Assembly (NCBI RefSeq): GCF_018736065.1
Contig: NZ_CP076128.1
Span: 3,635,501 to 3,699,500, forward strand
Length of the DNA: 64,000 nt
From: Flammeovirga kamogawensis
GTDB lineage: Bacteria > Bacteroidota > Bacteroidia > Cytophagales > Flammeovirgaceae
Reading direction: 5' to 3'
Shown here: one piece after another, positions 1 to 6,818 of the stretch
Layout: every line of letters starts with the position of its first letter
How positions within the stretch are numbered: the first letter of the stretch is position 1
Position numbers and translations under genes: made by a program
The notes under the pieces: generated by a model
What the model saw: the letters and a program-made list of their open reading frames with translations, nothing else
Databases searched by the model: none
Told to the model about the DNA's origin: nothing

Positions 1-1165
1 AGAAAACGGTTTAACACTTCCTCTTTTCAGTTATGATATTGAGAAAAAGAATAGCTTATCTGTTCTTAGTTATAAGTCTAGTGAAGAGATTGTAATAAAT
101 GATTATGAAAATGAAATTCATAATTTTTTAAGAGAAAAGCCTGAATTCAGAACTTCAGAAGAACCTAAATCATTAGTTTATATTCCATTAATTACTGGTG
201 AATCTTTAGGAGTACTTACTGTACAGAGTTATGAAAAGAATGCATATACTCGAAATGAGTTAAACATTTTGAGAACGCTAGCATCTTATGTATCTATTGC
301 CTTGACAAATGCGAATGCTTATCAAGAAATTGAAAATCAAAACAAGCACATTACAGATAGTATTAGATATGCTCAGACTATTCAAAGAGCCATTCTTCCT
401 TCAAATGCAAAAATTCAGACAGGTTTACTAGAAAACTTTGTATTCTTTAAACCTAAAGATATTGTATCTGGAGATTTCTATTGGTTCTCTAAAATAGATG
501 AACGTAAAGATATGGTTTCAGGGTCTAACTTCTCTAAAACAGATATTACAGAAAGAATATTTGTTGCAGCTTTAGATTGTACAGGTCATGGTGTACCAGG
601 TGGATTCATGTCTATGATTGGTAACACATTATTGAATGAGATTATTAATCAGAAGAAAACGTATGATCCTGCAAAGATTTTAGACATGCTAAACGAAGGT
701 GTAATCGATGCCCTTCATCAAGAAAATAAGAGTAATGATGATGGTATGGACGTTTGTCTTTGTATGATTGAAAGATCTTTAACAGGTAACGATAGAGTTG
801 TATTCTCAGGAGCTAAGAGACCATTGTACATTAAAGAACCAGGTAACGAGCAGTTAATTGAATACAAAGGTGATAATAAATCAGTAGGTGGTGTTCACCG
901 TCGTAAATCATCTAAAATTAGTTTCTCTAATACGGTAATCGATGTAGTCAAGGGATCTTCTGTGTATTTAACTACTGATGGTCTTCAAGATCAAAATAAT
1001 AAAGGAGGCCGTAAGTTTGGTAAAGTACAGTTAATAGATATTTTACAAGCCAATGCGGAGAAACCTATGCTCGAACAAAAATCAGCTTTAGAAAAATCTT
1101 TAGCAGATCATATGGGTGAGATTCCTCAGCGTGATGATATTACTATTTTAGGGGTAAGACTTTAA
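1..1165 (+). CDS. GAF-SpoIIE (PP2C-type) serine phosphatase, 5' end missing
   Basis: The reading frame is open from base 2, so the gene begins before the window; the first in-window methionine or other start is not the true start. The first ~95 visible residues look like the end of a GAF domain (strands ending in a VYIPLITGE-like stretch, then a GVLTVQS strand). A short linker helix with the TDSIRYAQTIQRAILP motif leads into a SpoIIE/PP2C phosphatase domain. Its metal-binding acidic motifs are visible: SGDFYWF, ALDCTGHGVPGGFMSMIG, LTTDGLQDQ and the terminal QRDDITILGVRL. Such proteins dephosphorylate anti-sigma-antagonist-like partners or act as outputs of two-component systems; the target here is unknown. 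An intrinsic terminator follows the stop codon directly. Confidence 0.88.
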   Translation, partial: ENGLTLPLFSYDIEKKNSLSVLSYKSSEEIVINDYENEIHNFLREKPEFRTSEEPKSLVYIPLITGESLGVLTVQSYEKNAYTRNELNILRTLASYVSIALTNANAYQEIENQNKHITDSIRYAQTIQRAILPSNAKIQTGLLENFVFFKPKDIVSGDFYWFSKIDERKDMVSGSNFSKTDITERIFVAALDCTGHGVPGGFMSMIGNTLLNEIINQKKTYDPAKILDMLNEGVIDALHQENKSNDDGMDVCLCMIERSLTGNDRVVFSGAKRPLYIKEPGNEQLIEYKGDNKSVGGVHRRKSSKISFSNTVIDVVKGSSVYLTTDGLQDQNNKGGRKFGKVQLIDILQANAEKPMLEQKSALEKSLADHMGEIPQRDDITILGVRL

Positions 1166-1186
1166 AAGTAAAAAAAAGATAATTAT

Positions 1187-1216
1187 AAAGCGATCAGTTA
1201 ATGGTCGCTTTTTTTG
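1187..1216 (+). terminator. Intrinsic terminator of the SpoIIE phosphatase gene
   Basis: AAAGCGA and TCGCTTT form a 7-bp stem with a short loop, followed by a run of T. It starts 21 bases after the stop codon at 1165. The first IS copy is inserted 8 bases past the T-tract. Confidence 0.75.
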
Positions 1217-1262
1217 TTTATTATGTCTCGTCCTGAATTAGTGTTACACAAAACGTAACATT

Positions 1263-1691
1263 ATGAATGAAGATCAAGAATATCAGTACACTAAACGTAC
1301 ACAAAAAGATTACAGCTACTCTTTTAAATTACAAGTTGTAGATGAAGTGGAACGAGGGGAAATTGGTATAACGGCAGCCAGACTTAAATATGGAATACAA
1401 GGTCATGGTACCATCCGTACTTGGATAAGAAAGTATGGTAATTTAGATTGGGATAATAAATCTGATTTAAAAATGGGAAAGACACCAGAACAAAAATTAA
1501 TGGAGCTAGAACAAAAAGTTCTATTATTAGAGAAGCAAAAAGCTTCTTTAGAAAAACAACTCTACGTAACAGATAAAAAAGCAATTTTCTTTGATATGAT
1601 GATCGATATTGCTGAGGATGAGTTTAATATTCCTATTAGAAAAAAGTCTTTACCCAAGCAGTTGACCAATTCAAAAAAGAAGAAAAAATAG
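1263..1691 (+). CDS. IS3-family transposase OrfA (copy 1)
   Basis: 142-residue OrfA. The N-terminal half (residues ~15-60, YSFKLQVVDEVERGE through TIRTWIRKYG) is the helix-turn-helix DNA-binding domain that recognises the terminal repeats. Residues ~78-105 form a leucine-rich coiled coil for multimerisation. The ATG lies 39 bases inside the left end. The 3' end holds the slippery heptamer through which ribosomes shift to orfB. Relative to copy 2 it has Met at the position where copy 2 has Leu in the EQKL-ELEQ stretch; the other differences in the gene are silent. Confidence 0.93.
   Translation: MNEDQEYQYTKRTQKDYSYSFKLQVVDEVERGEIGITAARLKYGIQGHGTIRTWIRKYGNLDWDNKSDLKMGKTPEQKLMELEQKVLLLEKQKASLEKQLYVTDKKAIFFDMMIDIAEDEFNIPIRKKSLPKQLTNSKKKKK
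1673..1679 (+). other. Programmed -1 frameshift heptamer A_AAA_AAG (IS copy 1)
   Basis: The heptamer A AAA AAG is in register with the orfA codons (tca aaa aag). The -1 frame has a stop at 1637-1639 and is then open through orfB to 2569. Slippage here gives a 435-residue OrfAB fusion (139 residues from OrfA, then EEKIGVKPTCELLG and the rest of OrfB). This is the established expression mode of many IS3 transposases; efficiency is not known. Confidence 0.8.
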
Positions 1692-1711
1692 GAGTCAAAC
1701 CGACTTGTGAA

Positions 1712-2569
1712 TTGCTTGGGTTAAATCGACAAATTTATTATCGTTCAAAAAGGAAAGTAAAAAAGAATAATAGTATTGCATCTAAAGTAGTAGACTTAGT
1801 GAAAAGAATTCGTTTGAAGCAAACTAAAATAGGGACAAGGAAATTATATCAATTACTTCTTCCTGAATTGCAATTACTAAATGTAGGTCGAGATAAGCTT
1901 TTTGATATCATGAGGGCTAATCGACTCGATATCAAGCCTAAAAAACAATATCATGTCACTACAAATTCTCATCACAGATTTAAAAAGCATAAAAATCTTA
2001 TTGAGCATTTGGAAATAAATAGACCTGAACAAGTATTAGTTTCTGATATAACTTACATAGGTGAGCGAAGTAACCCAATGTATCTCTCCTTGGTAACAGA
2101 TGCTTATTCTAAGAAAATAATGGGGTTAAACGTATCAGATAGTTTGAATGCAAATGGAGCTATTGCAGCATTAAAAGAAGCACTGAAAAATAGAAACTAT
2201 GTTGATTTACCAATGATACACCATTCAGATAGAGGATTACAATATTGTAGTCACGAGTATCAACGACATCTTCAGGAAAATAAAGTATTGTGCTCGATGA
2301 CGGAATCTTACGATCCTTATCAAAATGCGGTAGCAGAAAGAATAAACGGAATTCTTAAGCAAGAATTTATTTTAGGAATAAAAATTAATGATCTCGATTT
2401 AATGAATAAATTTATTAGAGAATCTGTATATATTTACAATAATGAAAGGCCTCATTGGAGTAATTATATGAAGACACCTGTTGAGATGCATCAGCAAAGT
2501 GAAATAAAAATGAGAACTTATAAAAGTAAAAATAGCACCGAGTCTACACTCGATGCTATCAATATATAA
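1712..2569 (+). CDS. IS3-family transposase OrfB with DDE integrase core (copy 1)
   Basis: Catalytic part of the transposase. The rve core contains the DDE triad: D in VSDITYIGE, D in HHSDRGLQY and E in AVAERINGILKQEF, with the conserved downstream arginine. A helix-turn-helix of the HTH_21 type precedes it. The TTG at 1712 is only the first possible in-frame start; the protein is probably made chiefly as the OrfAB fusion by frameshifting at 1673-1679, since the open frame continues upstream to 1640. The C-terminus runs to the right inverted repeat. Confidence 0.93.
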   Translation: MLGLNRQIYYRSKRKVKKNNSIASKVVDLVKRIRLKQTKIGTRKLYQLLLPELQLLNVGRDKLFDIMRANRLDIKPKKQYHVTTNSHHRFKKHKNLIEHLEINRPEQVLVSDITYIGERSNPMYLSLVTDAYSKKIMGLNVSDSLNANGAIAALKEALKNRNYVDLPMIHHSDRGLQYCSHEYQRHLQENKVLCSMTESYDPYQNAVAERINGILKQEFILGIKINDLDLMNKFIRESVYIYNNERPHWSNYMKTPVEMHQQSEIKMRTYKSKNSTESTLDAINI

Positions 2570-2621
2570 TAGTCTAAATCTGTAACGCTATGGACGGACT
2601 AGACATTAAAATCTAAGATTA

Positions 2622-3287
2622 TTAATTAGACCAGTTTAAAGAATCTGTTAAAATTACTTTGACAGGTAAACGCAAAGCTGTAATTGAATCAATTTCGTTT
2701 TTATTATTTACAGTGAAAGTAAAGATTGGAATATCTCGATAATATAATTTATTATTAAGTAAGTATTTATAATGAATAGCTAATCCATCGATATTAGATC
2801 TTTTAATAAAAAAATACTCTCTGAGTAGCTGTATCTTATTTAGTTTTCTTGGTGTAAATGTAAATAAAGTTTTAAAACCAGCTCTAGATGCTTTTTTTAG
2901 AATTTTTGGATAATAAGATTCGATATAAATATTTTTGATCTTTATTTTATTTAAATTTTCAATAATTGAAGCTAAAGCTTTACCCTGATTTTTAATTGAG
3001 TTATTTTTAAGATCAAACCATAGACTATTATTATTAAAATGAATTTTTTTTAATTCATTTATAGTATTTCTTTGAGATAATTTTTCTTTAGAGAAGTTAT
3101 CATGAATTAAGTATGTTAATTGTGATGATGAATCATAATAAATATCAATTTCAAATCCATGACATTTATTTTTTAGATTATTAATCCTAGAAAGATCGTT
3201 AACTCTATGGCTCCAAATTTCTTGTTTGTAATCTTTTGTACAAGAAGTGAATATAAATGATGAAAATATTAAAATATAAATTTTCAT
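2622..3287 (-). CDS. Lipoprotein with glycerophosphodiester-phosphodiesterase-like fold
   Basis: 221 residues. A lipoprotein signal ends in FIFTSC (Cys16). The pattern after it is that of the GDPD/PLC-like TIM-barrel superfamily: His27-Arg28, then FEID with Glu46 and Asp48, then His62-Asp63, then LWFDLKN (Asp92, Lys94). The order of these residues and the LWFDLKN strand resemble the FAM151/menorin-like branch of the superfamily more than classical GlpQ. Family membership is my reading; the substrate is unknown. The start codon overlaps that of the divergent deacetylase gene by two bases (CATG at 3285-3288). DNA is clearly more AT-rich than in neighbouring housekeeping genes. The stop lies 16 bases from the right end of IS copy 1. 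Confidence 0.6.
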   Translation of the reverse strand: MKIYILIFSSFIFTSCTKDYKQEIWSHRVNDLSRINNLKNKCHGFEIDIYYDSSSQLTYLIHDNFSKEKLSQRNTINELKKIHFNNNSLWFDLKNNSIKNQGKALASIIENLNKIKIKNIYIESYYPKILKKASRAGFKTLFTFTPRKLNKIQLLREYFFIKRSNIDGLAIHYKYLLNNKLYYRDIPIFTFTVNNKNEIDSITALRLPVKVILTDSLNWSN

Positions 3288-4023
3288 GAAGCAGTTTTTT
3301 TTATTTGTAATATTATTTTTAACATTTTCTTGTGAAACAAAAACAGCAGGAATTTGTCTATCTTTTGATGATAAAACTGTAAAGGAATGGTATTCTTTAA
3401 AACAGTATTTTAAAGATAATAATGTTAAAGTTACTTTTTTTATTACTGGGAGCGAAAATCTCTCAATTGAAGAAATACTTTACTTAAAGGATCTAGAAAA
3501 TGATGGTCACGAAATTGGATTTCACGGAACAATGCATGTTGTTTCGGAATATTATATTAAAGAAAAAACATACAAAGAATACTTCAATAATGAAATATTT
3601 AAAGGGTTAAGAGATATGAAATTAAAAGGATTTAACCCTAAAAGTTTTGCTTATCCTTATGGATCTAAATATTGGTTTACGGATCTTATATTATTACAAT
3701 TCTTTGATTTTACAAGAAATGTGACCCCTAGGTTTGGTCAAAATGATTTGACAAAATTAAATATTTATCATGAAATAGGTCAAGTTGATAAACGAACTTC
3801 AGCATTAGGAATAGATAGAAATTCTAATGTAACGATTCAAATGTTAGATTGTGCTATGAAAAAGGCAGTAAATGATAATTTAGTTTTGATGTTGTATGCA
3901 CATAAACCTGTATCTTCAGATACTGTTTTGAATTATGAAATAAGCAAAGAATACTTATATAAAGTAGTTGAATTATCAAAAAAGAATAACCTTAAATTTT
4001 TAACTTTTGAAGAACTTTTATAA
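3286..4023 (+). CDS. Polysaccharide deacetylase (NodB-like) lipoprotein
   Basis: 245 residues, lipoprotein signal ending LTFSC (Cys16). NodB homology motifs: SFDD (Asp28 catalytic base, Asp29 metal ligand), TFFITG (50-55), the metal-binding pair in HEIGFHGTMH (His80 and His84), and FAYPYG (121-126). The family is carbohydrate esterase 4, which removes N- or O-acetyl groups from glycans. Anchored in the envelope by lipid, its target could be a surface polysaccharide or peptidoglycan; that is inference. The start is fixed by the signal peptide, although it overlaps the opposite gene's ATG and leaves no intergenic space. The following membrane-protein gene overlaps its 3' end by 17 bases, indicating co-translation. 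Confidence 0.82.
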   Translation: MKQFFLFVILFLTFSCETKTAGICLSFDDKTVKEWYSLKQYFKDNNVKVTFFITGSENLSIEEILYLKDLENDGHEIGFHGTMHVVSEYYIKEKTYKEYFNNEIFKGLRDMKLKGFNPKSFAYPYGSKYWFTDLILLQFFDFTRNVTPRFGQNDLTKLNIYHEIGQVDKRTSALGIDRNSNVTIQMLDCAMKKAVNDNLVLMLYAHKPVSSDTVLNYEISKEYLYKVVELSKKNNLKFLTFEELL

Positions 4024-5149
4024 AGAGAATAATATATTTTTTTTAGCATTAATAATAACTTTAATTTATTTAACTCAGTTATTATTTTTTGGAATTGGAA
4101 TTGATTTTGACTCAAATTATTACATTTCAGCTTCCGAATCATTTACTAAGGATTTAACTTTTAAAAATCCTGATGGAAGTGACTTTGTTTTATGGCCACC
4201 CTTCTTTCCTTTTGTATTATCAATATTACCATTTTCTATAAGAGTCAATATTATTATAATTAATACTTTGAGCTTATTCATAATAAATTTTCTAACATTA
4301 AAGTATGCTAGACAAATATTAAATATATTATTTTTTAGAGTATCTGTATTAGGTATGCTTTTTTCAGTACCATTATTTTTAGATTATAAATTTCTTTGGT
4401 CTGAGATGCTTTTTACCGCGTTATTGTTAATTTATTTAGATAATTTTTTTAAATTATTAAAGTCCGAAGTTACTAATACCTCTTTAATAATATCAACTTT
4501 TATTGGTATTCTATTACCCTTACAGAGAATTGCGACTTTTTATTTATGGATAGGTTTATGGTTATCAAGTATTTTTCTATTTCCCAAATTAAGGATGAAA
4601 TTATTTTTTCATTTTATCCTTACTTCATCAGTAGGTATTACTTGGAATATTTATACCTTGATTCTTTTAGGGGCAAGAGATCATTTTAATTCAGGTAATA
4701 TTGAAATAATTATTAATAATATTAATGAGTATTCTTTTGTTTTAATTCGTTGGTTCTTTCCAATTAGTATAATAACTAGCACACCTACATTCATTATACC
4801 TATTATTTGTTTGATTTTTATAATATTGACTATCTCAATTGGTAGATCTAAAGAATGGATTTGTATTAAAATTATGATCTTTACATACTTTTTTTTAATG
4901 ATAGTGACACCGTTCTATAAGGTATTTGGAGGAGGTTTACAAGAGGCTGAAAGATTCTCATCAATAACATATCCATTTATTCTCATTTTTATTTTGTATG
5001 TATTCCAAAAAATATATTTAAAATATAGAGTTGTTTTATTTATTGTTTTATTTATTGTTTTTTATCAATTGATTAGGTGGAGTAAGAGTTATTATGAATT
5101 TCATAATATTCATTCTATGAAGTTATCGTATATCGAAAAATTATTTTAA
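4007..5149 (+). CDS. Polytopic membrane protein, probable GT-C glycosyltransferase
   Basis: 380 residues with about ten hydrophobic segments. The first periplasmic loop contains an acidic FDSNYYISASESF stretch and a WPPFFPFVLS motif, the arrangement seen in polyprenyl-phosphate-sugar-dependent GT-C enzymes (ArnT/PMT-like). No other domain is recognisable. A stop at 4001-4003 in this frame and the lack of an early ATG leave TTG 4007 as the only start that keeps the first membrane helix; it overlaps the deacetylase gene by 17 bases. The 3' end overlaps the convergent phosphoethanolamine-transferase-like gene by 9 bases. A sample line at 4021-4080 has 8 G/C of 60. Function as a sugar transferase is inferred from topology and motif only. 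Confidence 0.6.
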   Translation: MKNFYKENNIFFLALIITLIYLTQLLFFGIGIDFDSNYYISASESFTKDLTFKNPDGSDFVLWPPFFPFVLSILPFSIRVNIIIINTLSLFIINFLTLKYARQILNILFFRVSVLGMLFSVPLFLDYKFLWSEMLFTALLLIYLDNFFKLLKSEVTNTSLIISTFIGILLPLQRIATFYLWIGLWLSSIFLFPKLRMKLFFHFILTSSVGITWNIYTLILLGARDHFNSGNIEIIINNINEYSFVLIRWFFPISIITSTPTFIIPIICLIFIILTISIGRSKEWICIKIMIFTYFFLMIVTPFYKVFGGGLQEAERFSSITYPFILIFILYVFQKIYLKYRVVLFIVLFIVFYQLIRWSKSYYEFHNIHSMKLSYIEKLF

Positions 5150-6808
5150 GAATAAGGAGTCTCTTTTTAATACATTTTGATAAGAAATAATATTCTTTTC
5201 AGAAAAAGTAGGATCGTATATAAGGTGTTTTTTAGGCAAAGATATGTAATTTGAAGTAAGGGAGTATTCTTCAACTAAATCTGGAGAATTAATATTCCCA
5301 ATGTCTAATAATGTGTGAAATAAATATTGAGTTTCAAAAAAAATATTTTTATTTTTTTTGATGTTTTTTATTTTTTCTGAATAAGTATTTATATAACGTT
5401 TATTAGGATAGAAAAATAATGGCACTTCAAGTTGGTAACGGGTAGCAAAACCTCCATGCCCTCCTAATTGCCTTCTATCATCAAATAAGTTTTCTCCATG
5501 ATCAGATACGTAAACTAATATTGATGGTTTCGTTGATTTATCAATAAAGGTTATTAAATTATTTAAAACATAGTCGGTATATAATATACTATTATCATAT
5601 TCATTAATACTATTAATATCTGAATTTGTAAATTTGATGAATTCTTTTGGGTACCTATTTTTGTAATTTAAGTGACTACCTGAACATTGAAGTATGAATA
5701 AATTTGAACTTGTTTTATTTTGTTTAATGAGTTGTTTTAGCTTATTGACTAATTGATTGTCATAAGCAGTTCCTATATGATTATTAATATATGGAGCATA
5801 AAAATATTCGTTGCTTTCGTATTTGTAACTATCTAATATAGATAAGTCTAACCTAAAATTTTGTCTCGGACCTGAATTAAGATAAAATGTTGTGTATAGA
5901 GCTTTTCTATAGTAAGATAAGATTGATGGGACTTTATTAATATCATTGAATGAAGTGGATAATGCTTTGCTTAAAATAAGAGGTACTGACCTATATGTAT
6001 TAGTTGCATTTGAAATTGTGTTATTATATTTTATGATATCTTTTTTAAATAAGAAAGGAGTTGTGTTATTTTTATAACCATATATACCCCAGTGATCTTT
6101 CCTTGATGATTCACCAAGAACTAAAATAATGTTAGTATTAATATTATTATTAAGAGTAACATCTAAAGGATATTCATTAATTTTTTTTTCGCGCTTATTA
6201 TTTTTTGAAGATTCTTTGTGTAAATCCCTAAGTGATTCAACGATAGATAATGGATAGTTTAAATTTCTAATTTCTAAGTAATGATAAGATAAAACTAAGC
6301 TAAATGAGAAGATTAATAATGTAGTTGATATAAATTTGTAAATTATTTTTTTACCAAAATCTATGATTAAATAATAATTTTTAATTATTAAATAATAAAG
6401 GAATGATTGTATGGAAATTACTACCGTAATTGTAACTATATATTGTTCAATATATTCATATGATTCATAGATATTGCTATTTATTATTGCATATATTATT
6501 TCAGGATTTAATGGAGATAAATTAATTGTATAATTAATTATACCTAGCGTATTAATGATAATTAAAGGAACAGAAATTATGATAAATAAAATAGGTAGAT
6601 TTATGATTAGTAAATTAAGTAATAATAAGAGTAACAATAAAGAACCAAAGAGAGGATGTAATGGTACTCTCATTGTATTTAACTGCTTAACATGAATTTT
6701 TTCACTTAAAATTAGCCATCCTAAATCGTAACTTGCTAATGCTAAATAGATAATAAATGAAATAAAAATTATCTTAAATATATAAAAACCTTTTAATTTA
6801 AATGACAT
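5141..6808 (-). CDS. Phosphoethanolamine transferase-like membrane enzyme (EptA/sulfatase fold)
   Basis: 555 residues: about five N-terminal membrane helices (to ~residue 185), a Lys-rich linker, then a periplasmic alkaline-phosphatase-fold domain. Active-site residues fit the family: Glu233 in LGESSR, nucleophile Thr271 in NATNTYRSVP, Asp436-His437 in SDHGEN, and His451 in GGHGG; LFILQCSGSH is the usual central strand. The family moves phosphoethanolamine (or another phospho-alcohol) from phospholipid to lipid A, LPS core or other glycans; the acceptor here is unknown. The gene starts 10 bases after the stop of the upstream PorU2-like gene on the same strand and may be read with it. Base composition matches the AT-rich block rather than the genes beyond. 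Confidence 0.8.
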   Translation of the reverse strand: MSFKLKGFYIFKIIFISFIIYLALASYDLGWLILSEKIHVKQLNTMRVPLHPLFGSLLLLLLLLNLLIINLPILFIIISVPLIIINTLGIINYTINLSPLNPEIIYAIINSNIYESYEYIEQYIVTITVVISIQSFLYYLIIKNYYLIIDFGKKIIYKFISTTLLIFSFSLVLSYHYLEIRNLNYPLSIVESLRDLHKESSKNNKREKKINEYPLDVTLNNNINTNIILVLGESSRKDHWGIYGYKNNTTPFLFKKDIIKYNNTISNATNTYRSVPLILSKALSTSFNDINKVPSILSYYRKALYTTFYLNSGPRQNFRLDLSILDSYKYESNEYFYAPYINNHIGTAYDNQLVNKLKQLIKQNKTSSNLFILQCSGSHLNYKNRYPKEFIKFTNSDINSINEYDNSILYTDYVLNNLITFIDKSTKPSILVYVSDHGENLFDDRRQLGGHGGFATRYQLEVPLFFYPNKRYINTYSEKIKNIKKNKNIFFETQYLFHTLLDIGNINSPDLVEEYSLTSNYISLPKKHLIYDPTFSEKNIISYQNVLKRDSLFLK

Positions 6809-6818
6809 AATTACATTA

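Larger units (their letters stand above)
1224..2605 (+). mobile_element. IS3-family insertion sequence, copy 1 (complete)
   Basis: Complete 1382-bp element with imperfect 25-bp terminal inverted repeats (18 of 25 positions match: left end TGTCTCGTCC, right end reads TGTCTAGTCC on the other strand). It is flanked by a 3-bp direct repeat TTA at 1221-1223 and 2606-2608, as expected of IS3 target duplication. It carries overlapping orfA and orfB with a -1 frameshift site, the normal IS3 layout. It differs from copy 2 at about twelve positions counted by eye, so both are recent and probably active. It sits just past the terminator of the phosphatase gene. Confidence 0.95.

Noticed and set aside
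1384-1584. Minus-strand ORF of 66 codons inside orfA (also at 18828-19028)
   Set aside because: It is a shadow of orfA: its sequence changes between copies follow silent changes in orfA, and it has no family resemblance.
2622-6808. Defence island or phage remnant
   Set aside because: No nuclease, methyltransferase, integrase or toxin motif is visible; all four products carry envelope-enzyme features.
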